DNA from: a bacterium BMS3Abin15
GTDB taxonomy: Bacteria > Patescibacteriota > Minisyncoccia > Moranbacterales > 2-12-FULL-40-10
Direction of reading: 5' to 3'
Length of the DNA: 42,951 nt
Assembly (NCBI GenBank): GCA_002923195.1
Contig: BDTH01000076.1
Location: 1 to 42,951, forward strand
A program made the position numbers and the translations under genes. Shown here piece after piece: positions 8,494 to 17,521 of the stretch. Below the pieces are notes generated by a model, which had not been told where the DNA came from, did no database searches, and saw only the letters and a list, made by a program, of their open reading frames with translations. Numbering within the stretch: position 1 is the stretch's first letter; each line of letters opens with the position of its first letter.

Positions 8494-9783
8494 ATGGCAA
8501 AAATAACTAGAATCAAGGGGAGGGAGATTTTGGATTCCCGGGGAAATCCGACTGTTGAGGCTGAGGTAGAACTGGAAAGCGGGGTAAAAGCCAGGGCGGC
8601 GGTTCCATCCGGGGCATCAACTGGTTCTCACGAGGCGTTAGAGTTGCGTGATAATGAACCTCGTTATGGCGGCAAGGGAGTTTCAAAAGCAGTTGCTAAT
8701 ATTAACGGGTCAATTCAAAAAGCGATTGTGGGAATGGACGCTAGTGATCAGAAAAAGGTTGACGAAAAAATGATAAAACTGGATGGTACGGAAAATAAGT
8801 CTAAATTGGGAGCCAACGCAATACTGGGAGTTTCGTTAGCTGTCTGCCGGGCTGCTTCTGCAGATAAAAACATTCCTCTCTACAAGCATATTGCTGAAAC
8901 TTTTAAATTTTCCTCTGTGCCTAAACTTCCAATTCCAATGTTTAATGTTTTAAATGGAGGAGAACATAGCGACTCGGGACTGAGCATCCAAGAATTTAAG
9001 ATAGTACCTATCAGAATTGAAAAATATTCTGAACAGCTAAGAGCCGGGAGTGAGATTTTTCATAGCCTTAAGAGGCTTCTGGATAAGGATGGCCACAGTA
9101 CGGGAGTGGGAGACGAGGGAGGATTTGCTCCTAAATTAGAAAGCAATGTCCAGGCGCTGGAATTTATTGTTGATGCGATTAAGGAGGCCGGATACAAACC
9201 GGGAGTAGAGATTAGTATTGGGTTAGATGCAGCGGCCAATTCCTTTTATGACAAAAACGAAAATCAATATGTTTTAAAGCCAGAAGGGGCAAATTTAAGC
9301 CGGGAGAGTTTAATTAATTTATATCGCGAATGGATTGATAAATATTATATCATTTCCATTGAAGACGGGCTTCAGGAAGAGGATTGGGAAGGATGGAAAG
9401 TTATGATGGAAAAGATTACGAAAAAACAAATTCTTTCTGGGTTTGATAACTCAATCTTGAAAGAAAACATGATTATTGGCGATGACTTATTAGTTACCAA
9501 TGTTAAGCGACTCCAAAAGGCTATTGATAATAAGGCTTGCAATAGTGTTTTGATTAAAGTAAATCAAATAGGATCACTTTCTGAAACAATTGACTGCATA
9601 AAACTGGCTAAGAAAAATAAAATGAACACTGTGATTTCTCATCGCTCTGGAGAAACTACTGACGATTTCATCGCCGATCTAGCGGTGGCAACTGGCGCTA
9701 ATTTCATCAAGACCGGATCTTTATCAAGAGGGGAAAGAATTTGCAAATATAATCAATTATTAAGAATAGAGGAAGAGATATAG
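8494..9783 (+). CDS. eno: Enolase
   Basis: KGREILDSRGNPTVEAEVEL, GVGDEGGFAP, SIEDGLQEEDWEGW, SHRSGETTDDFIADLAV. Confidence 0.97.
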   Translation: MAKITRIKGREILDSRGNPTVEAEVELESGVKARAAVPSGASTGSHEALELRDNEPRYGGKGVSKAVANINGSIQKAIVGMDASDQKKVDEKMIKLDGTENKSKLGANAILGVSLAVCRAASADKNIPLYKHIAETFKFSSVPKLPIPMFNVLNGGEHSDSGLSIQEFKIVPIRIEKYSEQLRAGSEIFHSLKRLLDKDGHSTGVGDEGGFAPKLESNVQALEFIVDAIKEAGYKPGVEISIGLDAAANSFYDKNENQYVLKPEGANLSRESLINLYREWIDKYYIISIEDGLQEEDWEGWKVMMEKITKKQILSGFDNSILKENMIIGDDLLVTNVKRLQKAIDNKACNSVLIKVNQIGSLSETIDCIKLAKKNKMNTVISHRSGETTDDFIADLAVATGANFIKTGSLSRGERICKYNQLLRIEEEI

Positions 9784-9784
9784 C

Positions 9785-9870
9785 TCTACTAATTACAAAT
9801 CAAGTACAAATATACGAATGTGAATTAAAAAATATTTGTAAATTTGTAAAAGATTTGTGGATTTGTAGGA
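9785..9870. repeat. Imperfect hairpin element, copy A, upstream of gpmI
   Basis: TCTACTAATTACAAATCAAGTACAAATATACGAAT...TTTGTAAAAGATTTGTGGATTTGTAGGA; aligns end to end with 16055-16137. Confidence 0.7.
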
Positions 9871-9903
9871 CAATATTGCGGAAAATGTATCTACTAATTT
9901 TTT

Positions 9904-11463
9904 ATGAATAATAAAAAACCTACTTTATTAATAATTCTTGACGGTTGGGGGGTGGCCCCGCCGTCTAAGAACAATGCAATAACATTAGCTAAAACGCCGA
10001 TTATTGATCGGCTTTCTAAAGCTTATCCTTCTACTACGCTTGGGGCGACAGGAAGAGATGTCGGGTTGGATGATAATCAAATGAGCGGCTCCGAAGCTGG
10101 ACACATGAATATAGGAGCAGGAAGAGTAGTAATTCAGGACTCGTATCATATTACTGAAAGCATAAAAAATGGAAGTTTCTTTAGCAATCCCGCTTTGAAA
10201 GGGGCTGTTAAGCATGCAAATAAAAATGGAAGTAAGCTTCATGTCATGGGCCTTATGGGAAACAGCGATAGCCCGCATAGTAATCCAGAGCACCTTAGAG
10301 CCCTTTTGAAGTTGGCGAAAGACAGTAATGTCAAAGAAGTTTATTGCCACTTGTTTACTGATGGAAGGGACTCTTATCCTCAAAGTGCGCTGGATCATCT
10401 TAAATATTTCAGGCAGATAATGAAGGAAGAGAAGGTGGGAAAAATTGCAACTATGTCTGGAAGATTTTATGCTATGGATCGGTCAAAAAATTGGGATCGA
10501 TTAGCCAAAGCTTACGACGCTATGGTTTTTTCCAATTCAGAAAAGGCTGGTTCGGCTGAGGAAGCAATTAATAACGCGTACAGTAAAAATTTAACAGACG
10601 AATATATTCTTCCCACAGTGATTTTGGATAACGGAAAGCCAGTTGCTCAAATAAAAAAAGGCGACAGTGTTATTTTTTATAATCTCCGTTCTGACAGAGC
10701 CAGGCAGTTTACAAAGTTGTTTGCAGCCACAAATGGAGAAAGAATAATCAGTGACAACATGCCTGTCATTGACAAGATTGACGACTTGTATTTTGCGGCC
10801 ATGACTGACTTTGGTCCTGATCTGAGTATTAATACCGCTTTTTCAGGACAAACTATTTTATCCACCCTGCCGATGATTCTTAAAAATGTGAAACAACTTT
10901 ATATCGCAGAAATGGAGAAGTACGCCCACCTGACATACTTTTTTAACGGTGGTTATCCTGATCCAGTAGGAGGAGAAGACAGAATGACTATACCTTCTCC
11001 AAAGATTGATAATTACGCTAAAATTCCGAAAATGTCAGCTGGAGCTATAACGGACAACGTGTTAAAATACATAAAAGAGGATAAATATGACTTTATTGCC
11101 ATAAATTTTGCTAACGCTGATATGGTGGGGCATAGCGGAGATTTCAAAGCGGTAATAAAAGCGGTGGAATTTATTGATAAACAGGTAGGAAGACTAACGG
11201 AGGTTGTCCTTGAAAGAGAAGGAAATTTAATTATTACAGCAGATCATGGCAACGCTGATAGAATGATTGATGTTATTGATGGAAAGGAAATGATATTCAG
11301 TTTTCATTCTAAAAATCCGGTTCCTTTCTGCGTTGTTAGTGACAGATTTAAAGGAAATAAATTAAGCTCAGGAATACTAGGCAATATTGCGCCTACGGTT
11401 TTGGATATTATGGGAATTGAAAAGCCAAAGGAAATGAGGTGCAAATCACTGCTGAATGGTTAA
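9904..11463 (+). CDS. gpmI: 2,3-bisphosphoglycerate-independent phosphoglycerate mutase
   Basis: LIILDGWGVAPPS, MSGSEAGHMNIGAGRVVIQD, HLFTDGRDSYPQSAL, ITADHGNADRM. Confidence 0.96.
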   Translation: MNNKKPTLLIILDGWGVAPPSKNNAITLAKTPIIDRLSKAYPSTTLGATGRDVGLDDNQMSGSEAGHMNIGAGRVVIQDSYHITESIKNGSFFSNPALKGAVKHANKNGSKLHVMGLMGNSDSPHSNPEHLRALLKLAKDSNVKEVYCHLFTDGRDSYPQSALDHLKYFRQIMKEEKVGKIATMSGRFYAMDRSKNWDRLAKAYDAMVFSNSEKAGSAEEAINNAYSKNLTDEYILPTVILDNGKPVAQIKKGDSVIFYNLRSDRARQFTKLFAATNGERIISDNMPVIDKIDDLYFAAMTDFGPDLSINTAFSGQTILSTLPMILKNVKQLYIAEMEKYAHLTYFFNGGYPDPVGGEDRMTIPSPKIDNYAKIPKMSAGAITDNVLKYIKEDKYDFIAINFANADMVGHSGDFKAVIKAVEFIDKQVGRLTEVVLEREGNLIITADHGNADRMIDVIDGKEMIFSFHSKNPVPFCVVSDRFKGNKLSSGILGNIAPTVLDIMGIEKPKEMRCKSLLNG

Positions 11464-11508
11464 GCCATTTTTAGTAGTTTAATAATGTAACAGCGTAAAA
11501 ACTTAAAA

Positions 11509-12528
11509 ATGAACCAAGTAATTTGCATAGGATCAGCGTCTAAGGATGTTTTTTTTCCTACTGCCAGGGGAATAATAACCAATACTCCTGAAGATTTAAC
11601 TTCCCAAAAAAAGATTTCTTTCGAACTGGGTGCTAAGTATCAGATTGAGGACCGCTATGAAGCGCCTGGAGGAGTAGCGGCTAATGTCTCTCAAGGATTG
11701 GCGAGATTGGGAATAAAAGCAGGTTGTTGCTCGAAAATTGGAGATGATAAATTGGGAATGTGGATCGTAGATGAATTAGAAAAAGAAAATGTCGACACTA
11801 GCCTTATCCAGGTGGAAAATAACTGCAAAAGCGATTTGTCCGCAATAATAGTCGATACCAACAGTGGCGATCACACGATATTTTTTAACAGGGACGCTAA
11901 TGAAAGGTTAGAAATTGTTCCTGAAAAAATAAAAAATACCGAATGGTTTTTTATAAGTGCATTGAATGGCAGTGTTAGAAAAAGTTGGGAAGAAAATCTT
12001 GAAGAGATTATTAAAATTGCCAAAAACGAAAATATTCATATCGCTTTCAATCCGGGACAGAGAAATATAAAGGACAATTCTGAAAAAGTTGCAAAGGCGG
12101 TTGAAAATAGCGAAGTGTTAATACTTAATAGGGATGAGGCAATTGAAATAGTATCTGGTTATAAGAAACAAATAACAGGCGATAAGGAATTTAACGACGA
12201 AAAGTTTTTAATAAAAGAATTGCAAAGTCTGGGCCCGAAAGTTGTATCTCTCACCGACGGAATAAGAGGTGCTTGGGCATGTGATGAAAATAATTTATAT
12301 TATACTAAGGCTTCGGGAAATAAGCCTGTTGAGACAACCGGAGCAGGCGATAGTTTTTCCAGTGGTTTTTTGGCTGCTTATATTCAAGGGAAAAGCATTG
12401 AAGAAGCGTTGAGGTGGGGAACTGCCAATGGTGGCAGCGTGGTTGGATTCTATGGAGCAAAAGACGGACTAATAAAAGAAAATGAAATGTTGGAAAAAAT
12501 TGAAAAAATAAAAATTGAAACATTATAA
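11509..12528 (+). CDS. PfkB-family carbohydrate kinase
   Basis: PGGVAANVSQGLARLG..., ETTGAGDSFSSGFLAAYI signature. Confidence 0.87.
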   Translation: MNQVICIGSASKDVFFPTARGIITNTPEDLTSQKKISFELGAKYQIEDRYEAPGGVAANVSQGLARLGIKAGCCSKIGDDKLGMWIVDELEKENVDTSLIQVENNCKSDLSAIIVDTNSGDHTIFFNRDANERLEIVPEKIKNTEWFFISALNGSVRKSWEENLEEIIKIAKNENIHIAFNPGQRNIKDNSEKVAKAVENSEVLILNRDEAIEIVSGYKKQITGDKEFNDEKFLIKELQSLGPKVVSLTDGIRGAWACDENNLYYTKASGNKPVETTGAGDSFSSGFLAAYIQGKSIEEALRWGTANGGSVVGFYGAKDGLIKENEMLEKIEKIKIETL

Positions 12529-12539
12529 CAACTATTTGT

Positions 12540-13808
12540 ATGTCTTTTTTTTCTAAAATTTTTAAAAGGAAGAGAAAATCCGAATTGGTTTTAGCTTTGG
12601 ATATTGGAACGGAAGTGGTCAAGGCTTTAATTTTTCAAACTGATCCAGAGACTGGCAAAGGAGTAGTTATAGGGGTGGGAAAGGTGCGTCAAAAAATAGG
12701 CAATATGCAAAGCGGTGCAGTTTCAGATATTTCAGGCGTAATTACTACTGCTCAAGAAGCTATCGACATTGCCAAGAGAAAATCGGGAGTCAAAAATATT
12801 AAAAAAGCTATAGTAGGAATTGCTGGCGAACTAGTAAAAGGAACTACCACTACTGTTCACTATGAGAGAATAAGGCCGGAGGTGAGGATTGATTTGCCCG
12901 AACTGAAGAATATCGTGCAAAAAGTGCAACAGAAGGCCTATGAAAGGATCAAAAAGCAGTTGGGCTGGGAAACAGGACAGGAGGAAATTGATATTAAGCT
13001 GATTAATGCAGCTATTGTGGATGTCAGAATTGACGGCTATCGGATATCTAATCCAATTGGATTTCAGGGACGTGATGTTTCTATAAGTGTGTTTAATGCT
13101 TATGCACCCATGATCCATTTAGGGGCGCTTCAGACCATTGCTGACGAACTTGAAATTGATTTAATTAGTATCGCAGCCGAGCCTTATGCAGTAGCTCGAT
13201 CGATAGGAATTGATAAAGACAATTTGGACTTCAGCGCCATATTTATCGATGTAGGAGGTGGAACGACCGACATAGCAGTGGTGAGGAACGGCGGACTAGA
13301 AGGCACGAAAATGTTTGCTTTGGGTGGGCGAGCCTTTACTAAGAGACTAGCCCATGAATTAGGAATTGATTTTAATGAAGCGGAAAGCTTGAAAATAAAA
13401 TATTCCCAAAATAGACTGGGAGCGGACGTTAGTGAAAAGGTGGAGCAATTCCTAGAAAGTGATTGCCAGATTTGGCTTAGTGGACTGGAGATTGCTTTAT
13501 CAGAGTTTTCAGAGTCCGATATGTTACCTTCAAAAATACTGCTTTGTGGCGGAGGGTCGGCTCTTCCAGGAATCAAAAAAGCCTTATCTTCCTCGGAGTG
13601 GGTCCAAAGTCTTCCATTCTCAAAGGCTCCTGTCATTAACTTTCTCCAACCTAGAGATATCATAAGAATTATAGATACCACTGGCGATTTAAAAAATCCC
13701 CAAGATGTTACCCCGATGGGTCTGGCAAACTTAACTCTAGACTTAGAGAGTGAAGAAAAAATGCTATCTGGCATTTTAAGAAGAGCGGTGTATGTAGTAC
13801 AGGATTAA
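12540..13808 (+). CDS. FtsA-like actin-fold ATPase (SHS2 domain)
   Basis: ALDIGTEVVKALI, IFIDVGGGTTDIAVV, LCGGGSALPGIKKAL; no ftsZ in the window. Confidence 0.8.
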   Translation: MSFFSKIFKRKRKSELVLALDIGTEVVKALIFQTDPETGKGVVIGVGKVRQKIGNMQSGAVSDISGVITTAQEAIDIAKRKSGVKNIKKAIVGIAGELVKGTTTTVHYERIRPEVRIDLPELKNIVQKVQQKAYERIKKQLGWETGQEEIDIKLINAAIVDVRIDGYRISNPIGFQGRDVSISVFNAYAPMIHLGALQTIADELEIDLISIAAEPYAVARSIGIDKDNLDFSAIFIDVGGGTTDIAVVRNGGLEGTKMFALGGRAFTKRLAHELGIDFNEAESLKIKYSQNRLGADVSEKVEQFLESDCQIWLSGLEIALSEFSESDMLPSKILLCGGGSALPGIKKALSSSEWVQSLPFSKAPVINFLQPRDIIRIIDTTGDLKNPQDVTPMGLANLTLDLESEEKMLSGILRRAVYVVQD

Positions 13809-13862
13809 TATAAATTACATCTGGATTCAATTCGAACATAATTAGGATTAAAATTAGTATAT

Positions 13863-15734
13863 ATGCATCAAACGTTCTATATAGACATCGATGAAGAAAT
13901 CACCTCAGCCATCGATCGTCTAAGAAAGTCGAAAACTAAAGAAAATATTTTTGTGGTTCCAAAAAGAGCTTTAATCTTACAAAGCGTCGTTAATTTGAGG
14001 CTACTTAAAAAAGAGGCCGGGAAATTAAAAAAACAAATCATGATCATTTCCCAAGATGAGCAAGGAAGAGCTTTGGCTGAAAAAGTCGGAATTTTTTCCC
14101 AGCAGTCGTTAGAAGGCGTAGAAGTTAAAGAGGAATTAAAAATCAAAGTACATCCTCAGATAAATAGCGAACGGCAAAAAAATCTAAACAAGAAAGTCAA
14201 AAAGAAAAGAAAGCTGGAAAATGTAGGCTCTAAAGATTTTTACGAAAAAGACAAAAAAACCATGGATGCCAAGAACTCATTGGAGGCGGAAAAAAAGGTT
14301 GTAGTCGGCAAGAAAAAAATAGAAGAAAAAAAAATACTTGTCAAAAAACAAGGCAGGGACCATGTAGTATCGGGCGTTGTGAAGTCTGTAGATTTTCCAT
14401 CCTCCTCCTTAAAATATCATCCCTCAAATGTAAAAAAAGTAAAAAGCGGGAGTGGTGGGGATTACGCAAAGTATAAAAAAGACATTGACCCCAGAAAAGA
14501 AGAGGAATTAAAAGAACTTTTCCAACTTGACAAGCATCAGGATCAGCCAAAGAAACAGTTGCAAGTATCAGTTCCAAAGAAAACAAAAAAGATTTTTATT
14601 TTATTTGGAATAGTAAGTGTTGCTGTAATTCTTTTGGTGGGCATATTTTTGATTTTTCCCAGGGCTAAAATTAGCATTCACATGTCATCAAATGTGCAGA
14701 CAATTGACTTGGAGATTAAGGGGAATAGTAATGCTGTTATCTCTGATCTGGAAGGAAGAAGCGTACCAGCTAGAGCAATCGAGAAGGATGCAGAAAGAAC
14801 TGAGTCGTTTAGTGCAACCGGGAGGAATGAAATCTCAGATCAGAAAACGAGGGGGACTATCGCCATTTACAATGAACATGGAACCTCTCCTCAGCCGTTA
14901 GTAGCTACTACAAGGTTTTTAACTCCAGATGGAAAACTATTCCGATTAGTTAAAGGTGTGACAGTGCCTGGCATGACTGAAGTGGATGGCAAACTAAAAC
15001 CGGGAGTCATTGAAGCAGAGGTAATAGCTGACCAACCGGGTGAGGAGTATAATATTGGCCCTAGCGATTTCTCTATTCCTGGGCTTAAAGGAAGTTCTAA
15101 ATATGAAAAATTTTATGCTCGTTCTGCTAGCTCCATGAGCGGAGGTGGATCAAAAGGTGATGAGGTTGTTATCATTTCACAGAAAGATATTGATAATGCA
15201 AGATCGAAGGTGGAAGCTAGTCTTATGGAAGAAATTAAAAATGAAATTCGAAATAATCTTCAAGGAGATGAAGTGTTCATAGAAGAAACAGCTGAGAAAA
15301 TCATTCTGGAATCAGATTCACCTGAAATTGGCATAACAACTGATTCATTCGAGTTTAAACTAAAAATAAGAGTAAGGGCCATAGTTTTCTCTGAAGAAAA
15401 ATTAAAAGACGTAGTGATGGACAGTTTTGATAAAAAATCTGATGAAAAATTGAATTCGCTAAAAATTGAATACGGGGAAGCGACTCCCGATTTCGATACC
15501 GGAATCATCAATATCAAGGTGCATGGAAAAGCTTTATTTGATCCGCTTATAGATACTGATAAGTTAAAAGCTGAGTTATTGGGAAATAATGAGGAACAAA
15601 TAAAAGAAATTTTAAATAATTATTCCCGGATAAAAGAGATAGAAGTGGAATTATGGCCCGAATTTTTATCAGGAAAAATTCCCCGGTATAAAAAACGGGT
15701 TGAAATAGAAATAATCCCCTCTAGTTTTGAATAA
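13863..15734 (+). CDS. Single-TM protein: cytoplasmic N-domain, Lys-rich linker, TM, large external domain (baseplate-J-like, tentative)
   Basis: N-term IDIDEEITSAIDRLRKSKTKENIFVVPKRALILQSVVNLRLLKKEA; TM IFILFGIVSVAVILLVGIFLIF; external RGTIAIYNEHGTSPQPLVATTRFLTPDGKLFRLVKGVTVPG. Confidence 0.6.
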   Translation: MHQTFYIDIDEEITSAIDRLRKSKTKENIFVVPKRALILQSVVNLRLLKKEAGKLKKQIMIISQDEQGRALAEKVGIFSQQSLEGVEVKEELKIKVHPQINSERQKNLNKKVKKKRKLENVGSKDFYEKDKKTMDAKNSLEAEKKVVVGKKKIEEKKILVKKQGRDHVVSGVVKSVDFPSSSLKYHPSNVKKVKSGSGGDYAKYKKDIDPRKEEELKELFQLDKHQDQPKKQLQVSVPKKTKKIFILFGIVSVAVILLVGIFLIFPRAKISIHMSSNVQTIDLEIKGNSNAVISDLEGRSVPARAIEKDAERTESFSATGRNEISDQKTRGTIAIYNEHGTSPQPLVATTRFLTPDGKLFRLVKGVTVPGMTEVDGKLKPGVIEAEVIADQPGEEYNIGPSDFSIPGLKGSSKYEKFYARSASSMSGGGSKGDEVVIISQKDIDNARSKVEASLMEEIKNEIRNNLQGDEVFIEETAEKIILESDSPEIGITTDSFEFKLKIRVRAIVFSEEKLKDVVMDSFDKKSDEKLNSLKIEYGEATPDFDTGIINIKVHGKALFDPLIDTDKLKAELLGNNEEQIKEILNNYSRIKEIEVELWPEFLSGKIPRYKKRVEIEIIPSSFE

Positions 15735-15782
15735 CAGAATTCAACAGACAGATAGCAATAAAATAAAATGACAGGGGGCTTG

Positions 15783-15812
15783 CCCCGTTAGAGGTGTGCA
15801 TCTCTAACGGGG
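15783..15812. repeat. Perfect 11-bp hairpin CCCCGTTAGAG-GTGTGCAT-CTCTAACGGGG
   Basis: Read directly; abuts the -35 box at 15813; no T-tract follows. Confidence 0.8.
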
Positions 15813-15841
15813 TTGACAATATTTTGATATATTGTTAATAT
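15813..15841 (+). promoter_or_regulatory. Near-consensus sigma70 promoter TTGACA-N17-TAATAT
   Basis: -35 at 15813-15818, -10 at 15836-15841, spacer exactly 17 nt. Confidence 0.75.
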
Positions 15842-15847
15842 GAAAAA

Positions 15848-16047
15848 CACGATAATTTAATATACAATTTTACCCCCACACCTATATTGATAACTGCACA
15901 TCTAATAATAACCATATTGTGGCGTTGGGGGTGAACACAATAATAGAGGTTTAACCTCTGAGCTTCAGGAATTAGGATAAGATTTTCGGATACCTCAATA
16001 GGGCATGCTTAGCATGCTTAATTGAGGCAAAGCTCCTCTATTTTTTT
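15848..16047 (+). ncRNA. Candidate structured noncoding RNA or leader (~200 nt), family unassigned
   Basis: Promoter at 5' side; helices ACCCCCA/TGGGGGT (15872-15878/15926-15932), AGAGG/CCTCT, GAGCTT/AAGCTC (15960-15965/16030-16035), CCTCAAT/ATTGAGG (15993-15999/16021-16027); TTTTTTT after CCTCTA at 16041. Confidence 0.55.
15942..16047 (+). terminator. Probable Rho-independent terminator of the candidate RNA
   Basis: AATAGAGG (15942-15949) can pair with CCTCTATT (16035-16042); U-run follows. Confidence 0.55.
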
Positions 16048-16054
16048 GTTTGTT

Positions 16055-16137
16055 TCTACTAATTACGAATTGTGTACGAATATACAAATAAATAATTCGT
16101 TATTGGTAAATTTGTAATCGATTTGTAATTTGTAGGA
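16055..16137. repeat. Imperfect hairpin element, copy B, upstream of infA
   Basis: TCTACTAATTACGAATTGTGTACGAATATACAAAT...GGTAAATTTGTAATCGATTTGTAATTTGTAGGA; aligns with 9785-9870. Confidence 0.7.
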
Positions 16138-16142
16138 AGTTT

Positions 16143-16355
16143 ATGGAAAAAGAAATAATTAAACTAGAAGGAACTATTGCGGAAACGTTGCCCAGCACCA
16201 CCTTTAAGGTTAAATTGGAAAACGGGCACGAAATACTGGCTCACATTTCAGGTAGAATGCGAGTCAACTATATTCGATTGCTTCCAGGAGATAAGGTAGA
16301 GGTAGAGATGAGTCCATATGATTTAACAAAAGGCAGAATAATAAAAAGATTATAA
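16143..16355 (+). CDS. infA: Translation initiation factor IF-1
   Basis: [59 protein letters not shown]. Confidence 0.96.
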   Translation: MEKEIIKLEGTIAETLPSTTFKVKLENGHEILAHISGRMRVNYIRLLPGDKVEVEMSPYDLTKGRIIKRL

Positions 16356-16363
16356 ATAAAACT

Positions 16364-16434
16364 CACGAATTAAGAACTAATAAAAAGCGAATAAGAACGA
16401 ATATTCGCACCAATTAGTTTCTAATTCGTTCGTG
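16364..16434. repeat. Hairpin element between infA and rpmJ
   Basis: CACGAATTAAGAACTAAT (16364-16381) opposes ATTAGTTTCTAATTCGTTCGTG (16413-16434). Confidence 0.6.
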
Positions 16435-16449
16435 TTAGCGAGTTATTTT

Positions 16450-16563
16450 ATGAAAGTACGAGCATCAGTTAAAAAAATTTGCGCTAAATGCAAAATAGTC
16501 AAACGCAAGAGAAGACTCTATGTTATTTGTTCTAATCCTAAGCATAAACAGCGCCAAGGCTAG
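16450..16563 (+). CDS. rpmJ: 50S ribosomal protein L36
   Basis: Short ORF absent from the track: [37 protein letters not shown]. Confidence 0.96.
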   Translation: MKVRASVKKICAKCKIVKRKRRLYVICSNPKHKQRQG

Positions 16564-16625
16564 TATGCGAAAAGCGCTCGCTCGCACTACGCACTCGCGA
16601 AATGCGAAAGCGCACATGCGAATAA
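16564..16625. repeat. GC-rich repeat/hairpin between rpmJ and rpsM
   Basis: ATGCGAAAAGCGCTCGCTCGCA...TGCGAAAGCGCACATGCGAA. Confidence 0.5.
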
Positions 16626-16670
16626 GTTCGTAGATTCGTATTTAATTCGTAGTTTCGTATCGGTATAATT

Positions 16671-17060
16671 ATGATAAGAATTGCGGGAATTAATATCCCC
16701 GATGACAAAAGAATAGAAATTGCCTTAACCTATATTCATGGAATAGGGAAGTCTTCAAGTGGGAAGATTTTAAGTAGTTTAAATATTAGCAGAGATACCC
16801 GAACAAAAGATTTAACATCAGAAGAAGCCAATAAACTTAGGGACGAGATAGAAAAGAAATACAGAGTAGAGGGGGAGCTTAAGCATGAAATTAAAACGAA
16901 CATTAAAAGATTAAAGGAGATCGGATGCTATCGAGGAATTAGGCACCAAAGGGGTCTTCCCGTAAGAGGCCAGAGAACCAAGACTAATAGCCGTACTGTT
17001 CGGGGAAATGTCAGAAGAACTATGGGAAGCGGAAGAAAACCGGGGGCAGAAAAAACATAA
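16671..17060 (+). CDS. rpsM: 30S ribosomal protein S13
   Basis: [30 protein letters not shown]...[19 protein letters not shown]. Confidence 0.97.
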   Translation: MIRIAGINIPDDKRIEIALTYIHGIGKSSSGKILSSLNISRDTRTKDLTSEEANKLRDEIEKKYRVEGELKHEIKTNIKRLKEIGCYRGIRHQRGLPVRGQRTKTNSRTVRGNVRRTMGSGRKPGAEKT

Positions 17061-17072
17061 TACTAATTACAT

Positions 17073-17516
17073 ATGGAAGAAATTAAGAAAGCTAAAGAAA
17101 AAGAAGGAACGGATCAAAAATCCGAGAGCGTTGAAGTACCGAAAAAAAAGAAAAGAAAAATCAGACATCATATTCAAAAAGGCCAGGCTCATATACAATG
17201 CACCTATAACAATACAGTGATAACCATAGCCGATATTAATGGCGCAGCTTTGGGATGGTCAAGTGCTGGACTTCTTGGATTTAAGGGAGCTAAGAAAGCT
17301 ACTCCGTATGCGGCCACTCAAATAGCGGCTGATGTAGCGGAGAAAGTTAAAAAGTATGGGATTAAAGAATTAGAAGTTTATGTTAAGGGAGTAGGAAGTG
17401 GAAGAGAAGCATCAATAAGATCATTGGCTAACAATGGCTTTAATTTAGTTTTAATAAAGGATATTACACCTATCCCCCATAATGGATGTCGCCCACGGAA
17501 ACCTAGAAGAGTATAA
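17073..17516 (+). CDS. rpsK: 30S ribosomal protein S11
   Basis: [30 protein letters not shown]...[18 protein letters not shown]. Confidence 0.97.
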   Translation: MEEIKKAKEKEGTDQKSESVEVPKKKKRKIRHHIQKGQAHIQCTYNNTVITIADINGAALGWSSAGLLGFKGAKKATPYAATQIAADVAEKVKKYGIKELEVYVKGVGSGREASIRSLANNGFNLVLIKDITPIPHNGCRPRKPRRV

Positions 17517-17521
17517 AAATT

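Noticed and set aside
13184-13774. 196-aa minus-strand ORF
   Set aside because: Lies antisense inside the FtsA-like gene; no recognisable family; overlap artefact.
17008-17220. 70-aa Lys/Arg-rich plus-strand ORF
   Set aside because: Out-of-frame overlap with rpsM/rpsK; composition artefact.
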